NCBI GenBank assembly: GCA_000719695.1
Contig: JOHN01000003.1
Span: 1 to 64,000 of the forward strand
DNA length: 64,000 bases
Origin: Streptomyces sp. NRRL F-6131
GTDB taxonomy: Bacteria > Actinomycetota > Actinomycetes > Streptomycetales > Streptomycetaceae
Direction of reading: 5' to 3'
Under the pieces are notes generated by a model. The model did no database searches, had not been told where the DNA came from, and saw only the letters and a program-made list of their open reading frames with translations. Made by a program: the position numbers and the translations under genes. Positions 43,173 to 51,451 of the stretch are shown in pieces. Numbering within the stretch: the first letter of the stretch is position 1; every line of letters begins with the position of its first letter.

Positions 43173-45497
43173 ATGACACCTCCACCGCCGCCGATCACGC
43201 AGTTCGTGCTGAAGGTCCACAGCCGGTGCGACCTCGCCTGCGACCACTGCTACGTGTACGAGCACGCCGACACCGGCTGGCGGTCCAGACCGCGGGTCGT
43301 CGGCGACGCGGTGCTGACGCGGGCGGCGGAGCGGATCGGGGAGCACGCCGCCGGGCGCGGGCTGACCGGCGTCCGGGTCGTCCTGCACGGCGGTGAGCCG
43401 CTGCTGGCCGGACCGGAGGTGTTCCGGCGGGCGGCCGGGCTGCTGCGGGCCGCGCTGCCCGAGGTGTGCGAACTCGACCTGCGGGTGCACACCAACGGGG
43501 TGCGGCTGGACGCGGCGTACTGCGAGGTGTTCGACGAACTGGGCATCCGGGTCGGCGTCTCGCTGGACGGCGACCGGGCCGCCAACGACCGGCACCGCCG
43601 GTTCGCGGACGGCCGCTCCAGCCATCCGCGGGTGCTGCGGGCCGTCGGGCTGCTGCGCGAACCGCGGTTCCGGCACCTGTACGCGGGGCTGCTCTGCACC
43701 GTCGACGTGGCGAACGACCCGGCGGCCGTGTACCGGGCGCTCGCCGAACTGGAGCCGCCGGCCGTGGACTTCCTGCTCCCGCACGCCACCTGGGAGCGTC
43801 CGCCGGACCGCCCGCCCGGCGCGGGCGCGGGCGCGGGCGCGACGCCGTACGCCGACTGGCTGCTGACCGTCCACGAGCGGTGGGAGGCGGACGGCCGCCC
43901 GTTCGCCGTCCGCACCTTCGACTCGGTGCACCGGACGCTGTCGGGGCTGCCGGGCCTGAGCGAGGCGCTGGGGCTGGAACCGGTGGACCTGGTGGTGCTG
44001 GAGACGGACGGCACGTACGAGCAGGCGGACAGCCTCCGGACGGCGTACGACGGTGCTCCCGGGACCGGGATGGACGTCTTCCGGCACGCGGTGGACGAGG
44101 TCGCCGGGCACCCGGGGATGGCGGCGCGGCAGTCCGGCCTGGCCGGGCTGAGCGCGCAGTGCCGGGCCTGTCCGGTGGTGCGGTCCTGCGGGGGCGGGCT
44201 GTACGCGCACCGGTACCGGGAGGGTTCGTTCGAGCATCCGTCGGTCTACTGCGCGGACCTGCGGGCGCTGATCGACGGCCTGGCGGCGCGGGCCGGGTCC
44301 GCCCGCAGGCCCGCCGCGGCGCCCGCCGACCTCGCCGGGCCGGGGCTCACGGACGAGCAACTGGACGAACTGGCGCTCGGGCTGGGCGGGCCGGAGACCG
44401 TGCGTGCGCTGGCTCGCTCGCAACTCGCGCTCACCCGGACGATGCTGGCCGCCGTGCACGGCTCCTCGGGGCTGGCGCGTTCGGCGTCCTGGGACCTCCT
44501 CGCCGACCTCGACTCCTCCGAACCCGCGGCCGTGGACGCGGTGTTCTCTCATCCGTACGTCCGGGCCTGGGCGGCACGGAGGCTGAGCGGGGACCCGGCG
44601 GCCGGGCTCGGGCCGCTGGCCGAACTGGCGGCGGCGGCGGCGGTGCGGGCCGGTCGGGGAGACACGGTGGCGGTGCCGATTCGCGACGGGGCACTGCACC
44701 TGCCGACGCTCGGGCGGCTGGTGCTCGGGAGCGGGGCGCGCGAGGTGCGGGTCACCGGCGGGCGGAGCGGATGGACGGCGCGCACCGACGACGGTGCGGT
44801 CGCCGGTCCGGGTGACCCGCGCTGGCAGCCGGTCCGCCGGATCGGGAACGGGACCGGGATCGGGATCGGGATCGCCCTGGAGGACGTGGACCCGCAGCGA
44901 GCGGTCCACCGCTGGCCGGTCGCCGACCGACTGTCCGCCACCGAGCACCTGCACTGGACCGGGGACTTCCGGACGGCGACGGAACTGCTCGACACCACCC
45001 TGCCCGAGTACGCGACCGGCCTGCGGGCCGGCCTGACGACGGTCACCCCGCTCCGGCAGCGCGCGGACGGCCACGATGTCAGCTCGGCGGCCCGCCAGGC
45101 CTTCGGCGCGGTCGCCATCGCGCGCCCACGCCGTGCGCAGACGCTCGCGCTGCTGCTGGTCCACGAGTTCCAGCACGTGAAGCTGGGCGCGGTGCTGGAC
45201 CGGGAGGAGCTGTACGACCGGCGCGACACCAGGATGTTCGAAGCCCTCGGGCTGTCCCCCCGCCCGATCGGCTCCCTCTTCCAGGCCGTCTACGCCCACC
45301 TGGCGGTCACCGCCTTCTGGGGCACCCGCGCACACGACACGGAGTCGGCCCGCTCCCGTTTCGCCCACTGGCGGACCCTGACGGACGAGGCCGTGGACCT
45401 GCTGGCCGACAGCGGAGCCCTGACCGCCCTGGGCAAACGCTTCGCCGACGGCGCAAGGGCATCACTGGACCCCTGGCTCCGGACCACTGTCAGGTGA
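43173..45497 (+). CDS. fxsB: FxsB: radical SAM/SPASM cyclophane synthase fused to an HExxH domain
   Basis: The 774-residue protein has an N-terminal radical SAM motif, Cys19-x3-Cys23-x2-Cys26 (RCDLACDHC), followed by HGGEPLL. A SPASM domain with auxiliary-cluster Cys residues is seen at AQCRACPVVRSCGGGLYAHRY...YCADL (about residues 327-365). The C-terminal third carries His664-Glu-x-x-His668 (LLVHEFQHVKLGAVLD), the HExxH module seen in this family. It should form the Phe-Ser cyclophane on FxsA; the HExxH domain may cut or modify the product. The ATG at 43173 was chosen; a GTG at 43143 would add GVGCWKCAG. Confidence 0.9.
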   Translation: MTPPPPPITQFVLKVHSRCDLACDHCYVYEHADTGWRSRPRVVGDAVLTRAAERIGEHAAGRGLTGVRVVLHGGEPLLAGPEVFRRAAGLLRAALPEVCELDLRVHTNGVRLDAAYCEVFDELGIRVGVSLDGDRAANDRHRRFADGRSSHPRVLRAVGLLREPRFRHLYAGLLCTVDVANDPAAVYRALAELEPPAVDFLLPHATWERPPDRPPGAGAGAGATPYADWLLTVHERWEADGRPFAVRTFDSVHRTLSGLPGLSEALGLEPVDLVVLETDGTYEQADSLRTAYDGAPGTGMDVFRHAVDEVAGHPGMAARQSGLAGLSAQCRACPVVRSCGGGLYAHRYREGSFEHPSVYCADLRALIDGLAARAGSARRPAAAPADLAGPGLTDEQLDELALGLGGPETVRALARSQLALTRTMLAAVHGSSGLARSASWDLLADLDSSEPAAVDAVFSHPYVRAWAARRLSGDPAAGLGPLAELAAAAAVRAGRGDTVAVPIRDGALHLPTLGRLVLGSGAREVRVTGGRSGWTARTDDGAVAGPGDPRWQPVRRIGNGTGIGIGIALEDVDPQRAVHRWPVADRLSATEHLHWTGDFRTATELLDTTLPEYATGLRAGLTTVTPLRQRADGHDVSSAARQAFGAVAIARPRRAQTLALLLVHEFQHVKLGAVLDREELYDRRDTRMFEALGLSPRPIGSLFQAVYAHLAVTAFWGTRAHDTESARSRFAHWRTLTDEAVDLLADSGALTALGKRFADGARASLDPWLRTTVR

Positions 45498-45518
45498 CGA
45501 GACTCCGGGCTGCGGGCG

Positions 45519-46238
45519 TCAGATCAGCGATTCGAGGCTCCCGCGCGGCCAGTGGCCGAGCCAGAACGCGGCGGTGGACGGCTCGGGCTGGTCCTCGGTG
45601 GAGCCGTCGTGGGGCAGTAGCTCGGTGGGGGCGATGTAGCCCTCCCCGGGGTCGAGCCGGAACCGGTACACACGGAGCGGTAGTCCGCGGCCGATGTAGG
45701 CCCGTAGGTCATCGGTGTGCGGGTATCGCTTCTCAGGGTCGCTGTGGAGGGCAGCGCAGATGGAGCGGATGTCGAGATCGCCGAGCAGGAGGTAGCGACT
45801 GCCGGGGCCAAGGTTGATGCACAGACGGCGGCGTCCGGTGTGCTTGTACTGGTAGGGCAGACGGTCCCAGTTGTCGACGTGGAGGCCGATGCGGCGGCCG
45901 TCGCGGTAGTTCGGCGTGGTGGTGAGGGCCTCGGCCGGGCTGGAGGCCCGGCCGAGGTGGACGGCGTCAGGGTCGCCGAGCGAATCGGAGAGGTTCGCCA
46001 GCCCGCCCGCCGGGGCCGGGCCGGCGGGCAGCTTCACCAGCTCCACCAGCGTGCTGTCGGTGTTCTGCGCGGTGGGGCGGAGGCCTGCGGCCTCGGCGAA
46101 TGTGAGGGGCTGCCAGGGGCCGTCCGGGAGGACGGCCCCTGGCTCGTAGGTGAGGTTGCCGTGGGTGGCGCGAACGGTGCCGCTGGTGCAACGGCCGATG
46201 AGGGCGACGGCGTCGGTGTGAGCGATGGTGAGGGGCAC
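45519..46238 (-). CDS. Unrecognised protein of the second RiPP locus (HxD motif)
   Basis: The 239-residue cytoplasmic protein starts VPLTIAHTDAVALIGRCTSG. The middle contains GRRIGLHVDNWDRLPYQYK and RRRLCINLGPGSRYLLLGDLDI, and the end has YRFRLDPGEGYIAPTELLPHDGST. The HVD motif and a later His suggest a double-stranded beta-helix Fe(II)/2-oxoglutarate oxygenase or related cupin, an inference from the pattern only. It is the last gene of the minus-strand radical SAM locus, with its ribosome site GGGAGGA 5 nt before the GTG. A tailoring step on the repeat peptide is a reasonable guess. Confidence 0.6.
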   Translation of the reverse strand: MPLTIAHTDAVALIGRCTSGTVRATHGNLTYEPGAVLPDGPWQPLTFAEAAGLRPTAQNTDSTLVELVKLPAGPAPAGGLANLSDSLGDPDAVHLGRASSPAEALTTTPNYRDGRRIGLHVDNWDRLPYQYKHTGRRRLCINLGPGSRYLLLGDLDIRSICAALHSDPEKRYPHTDDLRAYIGRGLPLRVYRFRLDPGEGYIAPTELLPHDGSTEDQPEPSTAAFWLGHWPRGSLESLI

Positions 46239-46257
46239 GGATTCCTCCCGGGCTGGG

Positions 46258-46944
46258 TCACCGGTCGTCGAGGGTGTCTGCGAAGGTCACGTCGAGTTCG
46301 GAGATCAGGGCTTCGGCGAGTTCGGCCTGCTGGGCGCGGTCGATGACGACCTTGGCGAGGTGGGCGACACCGCGCAGGCCGGTCAGGTCGTTGCCGCGCA
46401 GGTCGAAGCCCTGGTAGTTGCCCCGGCCGAACTCGGTCAGCCGCAGAGTGCAGGTATCGAGCACGGCACCGGTCAGGTCGCAGCCGGTGAAGGACGCCTC
46501 AGTGAGTACACACTTGGTGAAGGCGACCGGGCCGGCGGCTCGGAGCTTTTCGAAGGTCGAGTAGTCCAGTTTGCAATTGTCGAACAGGACGTTGTCCAAG
46601 GCCGTGCCGATGATGGCGGCACCCATGATCTTGCAGTTGCGGAAGACGACGCGGGACAGCTTGCTGTCGGTGATGCGGACGGCTGCCAGGTCACAGGTGT
46701 CGAACTCGACGGAGTCGAGGCGTACCTGGTCGAGTTGGAAGCGGTCGGCCCGCAGGCCGGTGACGCGACCGGTGATCAGCCGGGTCCCGGCCAGGGCCAG
46801 GTCCCGGAGCTCGGTGTCGCCGTACTGGAAGTCCTGGACCAGGCCGCGCGCGGAGTCGAGAGTGGTGACGTTGGACAGGTAGAGGCCGGGCTCGTTCAAG
46901 CGGGGCAGGGTCACGGTGACACGGCCGAGGGTGATGCTGTTCAC
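46258..46944 (-). CDS. Pentapeptide-repeat-like protein of the second RiPP locus
   Basis: The 228-residue protein has a quadrilateral beta-helix-type repeat pattern with a hydrophobic or aromatic residue every five positions (LRDLALAGTRLITGRVTGLRADRFQLDQVRLDSVEFDTCDLAAVRITDSKLSRVVFRNCKIMGAAI). Cys occurs in several turns. The C terminus (AHLAKVVIDRAQQAELAEALISELDV) is helical. Such proteins can mimic nucleic acids, bind gyrase or act as scaffolds. The GTG at 46944 has GGAG 5 nt upstream. It lies between the precursor gene and the HxD gene, so a role in immunity or maturation is plausible. Confidence 0.75.
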   Translation of the reverse strand: MNSITLGRVTVTLPRLNEPGLYLSNVTTLDSARGLVQDFQYGDTELRDLALAGTRLITGRVTGLRADRFQLDQVRLDSVEFDTCDLAAVRITDSKLSRVVFRNCKIMGAAIIGTALDNVLFDNCKLDYSTFEKLRAAGPVAFTKCVLTEASFTGCDLTGAVLDTCTLRLTEFGRGNYQGFDLRGNDLTGLRGVAHLAKVVIDRAQQAELAEALISELDVTFADTLDDR

Positions 46945-47006
46945 GGGGCTCCGATCGCGGGTGGCGCCGGGCCCGCACCGCGCGGTGCGGGCCCGGTACC
47001 GTTCGG

Positions 47007-47180
47007 CTAGTCCTTGTTCGGCCAGTTGTCCCAGGTGGGCCGGTTGTCGAACGACGATCCGGCGTTGTCCCAGGTGGGACGGTTGTCGAACGGGTCGGCG
47101 CTGGGACCGGCCACGGCGGCGCCGGTGAGGTCGGCGACCACGGCGGTGTCGCTGGCGGCCAGGAGTTCGAGCAGGGTCAT
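47007..47180 (-). CDS. amcA: Multi-cyclophane RiPP precursor with repeated FDNRPTWDN
   Basis: This 57-residue peptide is not obvious among long ORFs. It starts MTLLELLAASDTAVVADLTG (leader), then has FDNRPTWDN at 31-39, a five-residue spacer NAGSS-like (AGSS), FDNRPTWDN again at 44-52, and ends WPNKD. It therefore offers five aromatic-x-Asn triplets (FDN, WDN, FDN, WDN, WPN). Three-residue cyclophane synthases act on such motifs. From memory the repeat matches the actinobacterial multi-cyclophane AmcA family. The ATG overlaps the stop of the radical SAM gene (ATGA) and has GAGGAG 8 nt upstream. Confidence 0.82.
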   Translation of the reverse strand: MTLLELLAASDTAVVADLTGAAVAGPSADPFDNRPTWDNAGSSFDNRPTWDNWPNKD

Positions 47181-48319
47181 GCGGTTTGCTCCTCACGGAC
47201 GGTATCGGACAGAGCGGTGATCAAGGCCTGCCGGGACACGCGGCAGTGGTTCGTCTCGGTGGTGTCCAGGCGACCGTTCTCGAAGTAGCGATTGCCGGCC
47301 TGGGCTCCTCGGCAGAAGCCGAAGAACTGGCAGGTGGCCTCGCAGCCGTCCAGGCCGGTCAGGAACTCGCGCACGTAACGGAGCTGGTGTGCGCGGTCCA
47401 GCATGGAGCCGATGGTCTGCTCCAGGACGTTCCCGGCCCGGAAGTCCTCGTAGACCGGGTCGGTGATCCCGGCGAGTTCGGGGGAGAGCAGGACGACGTC
47501 GCCATTGGAGGCGACGGTCGGAATGGGATCGATCAGTGTGCGGTCCCAGCTGTCCTGACGGCCGTCACGGAGGGCTCGCAGGTAGGCCCCGAGCCGATCG
47601 ACTTCGCGGACGGTCAGACCCGTGTGGGCACGGGACCAGGAGATGGTGCGCCGCCAGAACTCGCGGGCCTGTTCGGCGGTCGGCACTGCGCGGTCGGTGT
47701 TGACGCCCTCCCTCTCCTCCACATTCAAGCCGACGGAGTGGCAGCCGAGGTCGGTCATGAAGTCGAGCAGTGCCTCCGGAGCACTGATGCTCTCGGCGCT
47801 GACGACCGAGATCGCGGAGAAGCGGATCCCGTGCTCGCGCAGCCGTCCGATGCCCTTCGTGATCCGGTCGAAGGCGGGGCGGCCGGACCGGTCCACGCGC
47901 TGCCGGTTGAGGGCGGCAGGGCCATCGATGCTGACCCCGACGCGAAAGCCGTACTCGGTGAAGAAGTCGCACCATGCCGGGGTGATCATCACCGCGTTGG
48001 TCTGCACCGAATGCTCGACCAGCCCGGCCTGCCGCAGCGGCTCGAACGGGGCCAGCAGCTGAGCCAGCCGGACCCGACCGATGGCCAGCGGCTCGCCGGC
48101 GTGCCAGACGACCTCGACCGGGCGTGGCGAGGCGGTGTCGGCGAATTCCGCGATCGAGTGCGCGACGGCCTCCGAAACGGGGACCGGCATCGGGGTTCGC
48201 CGCCTCCGGTGCGGCAGGTAGCAGTAGAAGCAGTCCAGGTCGCACAGGGTGTCGCCTTGGACGATCACCGTGCTGGGGCGTCGGGCGATGCGGTGCCGAT
48301 AGCGCAATAGGGTCTGCAT
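47177..48319 (-). CDS. amcB: Radical SAM/SPASM peptide maturase (AmcB-like)
   Basis: The 380-residue enzyme has Cys26-x3-Cys30-x2-Cys33 (LCDLDCFYC), WHAGEPLAIG, VGVSIDGPAALN, and a C-terminal SPASM region (GLDGCEATCQFFGFCRGAQAGNRYFENGRLDTTETNHC) for auxiliary Fe-S clusters. It should install carbon-carbon cross-links on the aromatic-x-Asn motifs of the precursor at 47007-47180, with which its gene overlaps. The ATG at 48319 has GGAGG upstream. It is the first gene of the locus. The FxsB enzyme next door has only distant similarity in the radical SAM core. Confidence 0.87.
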   Translation of the reverse strand: MQTLLRYRHRIARRPSTVIVQGDTLCDLDCFYCYLPHRRRRTPMPVPVSEAVAHSIAEFADTASPRPVEVVWHAGEPLAIGRVRLAQLLAPFEPLRQAGLVEHSVQTNAVMITPAWCDFFTEYGFRVGVSIDGPAALNRQRVDRSGRPAFDRITKGIGRLREHGIRFSAISVVSAESISAPEALLDFMTDLGCHSVGLNVEEREGVNTDRAVPTAEQAREFWRRTISWSRAHTGLTVREVDRLGAYLRALRDGRQDSWDRTLIDPIPTVASNGDVVLLSPELAGITDPVYEDFRAGNVLEQTIGSMLDRAHQLRYVREFLTGLDGCEATCQFFGFCRGAQAGNRYFENGRLDTTETNHCRVSRQALITALSDTVREEQTA

Positions 48320-48437
48320 CGTGCGGTCCTCCGGTGACAGGAGAGGCCAGGGGCTGAGTGGTGCTGGGCCGGTGGCGTGTCCATGTGCCTGCCGGTAGGA
48401 CCACCTTGGTCGGTGGTGTGTCACCGAACCAGTCCCG

Positions 48438-48451
48438 CGTCCTATAGGACG
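48438..48451. promoter_or_regulatory. Perfect 14-bp palindrome in the RiPP/regulator divergent gap
   Basis: CGTCCTATAGGACG lies 18 bp before the GTG of the XRE/TPR regulator and 119 bp upstream of the radical SAM gene. A further CCCTATA follows at 48453. It is a candidate operator for the adjacent regulator, possibly controlling both directions. Confidence 0.6.
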
Positions 48452-48468
48452 GCCCTATATTTCGAAGG

Positions 48469-49686
48469 GTGGCCGAGGACTTGGACGTGTGGACCCACCC
48501 GGGACTGTGGGCTGCGGTGGCGGCCGGGGACTGGTCGGTGGTGCTCAAGCGGTGGCGGGCGTTGACCCGCAGCAGCCAGAGCAGGCTCGGTGGTCTGGTC
48601 GGGCTTGCCCAGTCGGATGTGTCGGCGATCGAGAACCGACGCCGTGAGGTGACATCGATCGAGGTCCGTCAGCGGATCGTGACGGGGCTGGGCGTTCCGG
48701 CGGAACTTCTCACCGGGCGCGTAGAGGAGTTGTCGCTGCCTTCGCTGGTACTGCCCGGGGTCGTGGCCGACCCGGAGGCGGACCGGCTGATCAAGGTACG
48801 GGGCGGGATGCGGCTGGACGCCCCGTCGTTGGATGCGGTGGAACGGCTGCTCGCCGAACACCGCCGAGCCGAGGACACCCTCGGGGCTCGTGTCATGAAC
48901 GGCGTGGTCACCGCACAGTTCGCGCAGGTCGCCAAGTTCTACGACCAGGCGCGCGGGCCGCTGGCCGACCGCCTGGTGAAGATTCTCGCTGAGTACGCCC
49001 AGTTCCTGGCGTGGCTGGCGCAGGACCAGGACAACGCACCGGCGGCGCTCGGATGGTTCGACCGCTCCTATGACTGGGCGTTGGAGTCCGGCTACGGCGA
49101 CATGGCCGCCACCACCATGAGCATGAAAGCCCACCTGGCGTGGTCACAGGGCAATGGCCGCCGCTGCACCCGGCTCGGGGAGGCCGCAGCGGTAACAACG
49201 GGCGCGAGTGAGGCGACCAGAGCCATGGCGCTACAGATGGCCGGCCGCGGGCACGCCTTGGACGGTGATGCCGAGAGCGCCTACCGGCGCTTGGACGAAG
49301 CCCAGCGGATCATCACCGGCATCACCGACGCCCCGCCCTGGCTGTATTTCTACGGCGAGTCCTGGTTCACCGCCCAACGTGGCATGGCTGAGCTGCATCT
49401 GCGCAGATGGTCCAGTGCGGTGGACCATCTGCGGGAAGGGCTCAATGGTTTCGGAGCTGCTTACCGTCGGGACCGTGCCTGGTACGGGGCATGCCTGGCG
49501 CATGCTTACGCAGGAGCCGGCGAAGCCGAGCAGGCACTGGCCTGCTCGCTCGGTGTCCTCAACGACGCCAGCGAGATCGGCCGACCCCATTCCTGGGTCG
49601 AACTGCACACCGTGGCGTCAGTACTGCTCAGGCAAGGTGCGCGCCAGGGGCGTGCCCTGGTCGACGCGTTGGCAGCGCTGGACTGA
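48469..49686 (+). CDS. XRE-family regulator with TPR-like C terminus
   Basis: The 405-residue protein has a helix-turn-helix (LTRSSQSRLGGLVGLAQSDVSAIENRRREVTSIEVRQRIVTGLGVP, about residues 33-78) and a long helical C-terminal region with TPR-like pairs (ALGWFDRSYDWALESGYGDMAATTMSMKAHLAW; AYRRLDEAQRIITG; WSSAVDHLREGLNGFGAAYRRD). Regulators of this layout often respond to small peptides. It is divergent from the AmcB-like operon across a 149-bp gap with a perfect palindrome, so it probably controls that locus. The GTG at 48469 was chosen; a GTG at 48487 is possible. Confidence 0.82.
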   Translation: MAEDLDVWTHPGLWAAVAAGDWSVVLKRWRALTRSSQSRLGGLVGLAQSDVSAIENRRREVTSIEVRQRIVTGLGVPAELLTGRVEELSLPSLVLPGVVADPEADRLIKVRGGMRLDAPSLDAVERLLAEHRRAEDTLGARVMNGVVTAQFAQVAKFYDQARGPLADRLVKILAEYAQFLAWLAQDQDNAPAALGWFDRSYDWALESGYGDMAATTMSMKAHLAWSQGNGRRCTRLGEAAAVTTGASEATRAMALQMAGRGHALDGDAESAYRRLDEAQRIITGITDAPPWLYFYGESWFTAQRGMAELHLRRWSSAVDHLREGLNGFGAAYRRDRAWYGACLAHAYAGAGEAEQALACSLGVLNDASEIGRPHSWVELHTVASVLLRQGARQGRALVDALAALD

Positions 49687-49737
49687 AGGATCAGCGGCTG
49701 CTCCCGCGCGTCGCGGGAGCAGCCCGGGAGGTGGTGT

Positions 49738-49932
49738 TCAGCTGGTGAAGTGGTCGAACTCGCCGGCCTTGGCGCCCTGGAGCCAGGCGGCGAGCTTGGC
49801 CTTGGTGGTGGTGATGGCGACGGTGGGTTCGTCGGACTCGCGGATGTGGATGAGTTCGCCGTCGGATGCGATCTCGACGCAGTCGGTGTTCTCTCCGCTG
49901 AAGGTCGACTTCTTCCAGTTGAGTTGTTCCAC
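49738..49932 (-). CDS. DUF397 protein
   Basis: The 64-residue protein has the DUF397 signature: NWKKSTFSGENTDCVEIASDGELIHIRESDEP, then ITTTKAKLAAWLQGAKAGEFD. In streptomycetes DUF397 proteins are encoded next to WhiJ-like XRE regulators and act with them in developmental control. The GTG at 49932 has GGGAGG 6 nt upstream and is only 2 bp after the stop of the XRE gene, so the two are translationally linked. Confidence 0.9.
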   Translation of the reverse strand: MEQLNWKKSTFSGENTDCVEIASDGELIHIRESDEPTVAITTTKAKLAAWLQGAKAGEFDHFTS

Positions 49933-49934
49933 GG

Positions 49935-50813
49935 CTACCTCCCCAGGAGTTTGTAACGGACGTGCTGGATCATGCCCCACGAGTCCCGAAAGGCAGGAGA
50001 TGGCCCAGGTGCGGTGGAATCCAGGGGTGGTAGGGCCATGCCCTTGATCCGGTCGAACTTCCGTCGGAATGCGGCTACCCCCTCAGGATCTCCCAGGAAC
50101 GATGAGCCGTGTGGGTTCTCGACCAGAACGGTATCGAGCCGGGTGTGTGCACCGTGCATCACCATGAACGCCGTGTCGGTGGATGCGTAGACCGTGCAGT
50201 CGAAGGGCAGGATCTGGATCGTCACGTGGGGCAAGTGGGCCATCTCGACCAGGTGGTTCAGCTGGTCGCGCATCACAGCCGGACCGCCGTACATCATCCG
50301 TAGAGCCGCTTCGTGGATGACTGCGTGGAAAGGAGTGGTGTTCTCGGCGTTGATCACCTGCTGACGTCGTCGGCGGAACTCGACCTTCTTCTCGGCATAC
50401 TCGTGGATCACCTCGCAGTACGCCTTGGTCTGCAACAGGCCCGGGATCAGGTGAGTCTGGTAGCTACTGAAGGCGTTGGCCGCGTCTTCGAACTCGGCCA
50501 GGTCGATGGCCTCCGGCACGACATAGGGCCGATAGTCGCTCCACCAACCCCTGCCGTTGCTCTGGCACATGGCGGCCATTCCGGCTCGGTAGTCGGGGTC
50601 GGTCATGCCGCAGACATCGAGCCATACGTGCAACCGTTCGATGTTGAGGCTCAGGCGTCCTGCCTCGGTATGGCTGACGGCGGGACCCTTCATTCCCATC
50701 AGCTCGCCGATCTCCGGACCGGACATGCCGGTGGTCTCGCGCATACGGCGAAGTTCTTCGCCGAAACGGCGCTGGCGCTCGCTGATTACGCCCCTGAGTC
50801 CCACGCTCGTCAC
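49935..50813 (-). CDS. WhiJ-like XRE regulator with DUF5753 domain
   Basis: The 292-residue protein has an N-terminal helix-turn-helix (ELRRMRETTGMSGPEIGELMGMKGPAVSHTEAGRLSLNIERL) and a C-terminal DUF5753-type domain (SSYQTHLIPGLLQTKAYCEVI, TPFHAVIHEAALRMMYGGPAVMRDQLNHLVEMAHLPHVTIQILPFD). It is a typical partner of the DUF397 gene downstream. The start is uncertain: the GTG at 50813 (VTSVGLRG) was chosen, with GTGs at 50840 and 50804 as alternatives. It is divergent from an HATPase-domain gene, completing the known three-part arrangement. Confidence 0.88.
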   Translation of the reverse strand: MTSVGLRGVISERQRRFGEELRRMRETTGMSGPEIGELMGMKGPAVSHTEAGRLSLNIERLHVWLDVCGMTDPDYRAGMAAMCQSNGRGWWSDYRPYVVPEAIDLAEFEDAANAFSSYQTHLIPGLLQTKAYCEVIHEYAEKKVEFRRRRQQVINAENTTPFHAVIHEAALRMMYGGPAVMRDQLNHLVEMAHLPHVTIQILPFDCTVYASTDTAFMVMHGAHTRLDTVLVENPHGSSFLGDPEGVAAFRRKFDRIKGMALPPLDSTAPGPSPAFRDSWGMIQHVRYKLLGR

Positions 50814-51073
50814 CTCTCGTCCGGACGGATGGCCACTCACGGCCAGTGTATGGGGAGTGGCGGAGAGTGTTGCAAAACTGGATCCACTTCAATTACAGTC
50901 ATGGCAAGCCACGCATCCAATGGGTTGTCAGTAACGTCCAACCCGAGGGCAGTTGGTACCGAGCTGCCCGGGCACCGAAGAGCACTCGCATGCGGCCCCT
51001 CCAGTCCCGCAACGGGCTTGTTCACGGCGACAGACCCCAGGTGTGTCTCTCCTGCACCGCAGGGAGCATTCCC

Positions 51074-51451
51074 GTGTGTAACCCCAGCCTCAACTCCCCC
51101 TCCCTCGCTCTCGCCCGGCAGTCGTTGCGCGACGCGATGGTGCGCGCCGGATGGGACGAGCACCGCGTCTTCGACGCCGAGCTCGCGCTCGCCGAGCTGA
51201 TCGTCAACGCCTGGCGGCACGGCCGCACCGCCGCTCCCGTCGTCCTCATCGCTACCCTCGGCCGCACCCTCCGGGTCTCCGTCGGTGACGAGAGCCACGC
51301 CCTCCCCGAGCGGCACCACTCCTCCCTGCTCGGCGAACTCGCCGAGTGCGGACGGGGGCTCCAGCTCATCGAGGGGCTCACCCACCGCTGGGGCGCCGAC
51401 CCCCAGAAGAGAGGCAAGCTCGTCTGGTTCGAGCTGGACTCGGCCGCGTGA
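51074..51451 (+). CDS. ATP-binding anti-sigma-like protein (HATPase_c)
   Basis: The 125-residue protein is of the RsbW-like HATPase group: AELALAELIVNAWRHGR as N box, GDESHALPE as a variant of the first G box, and GRGLQLIEGLTHRWGAD for the second. The residues for ATP-Mg binding are mostly kept. It is encoded divergently from the WhiJ-like/DUF397 pair. The GTG at 51074 has GGGAG 8 nt upstream. It overlaps a small membrane-protein ORF (GTGA). Confidence 0.85.
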   Translation: MCNPSLNSPSLALARQSLRDAMVRAGWDEHRVFDAELALAELIVNAWRHGRTAAPVVLIATLGRTLRVSVGDESHALPERHHSSLLGELAECGRGLQLIEGLTHRWGADPQKRGKLVWFELDSAA

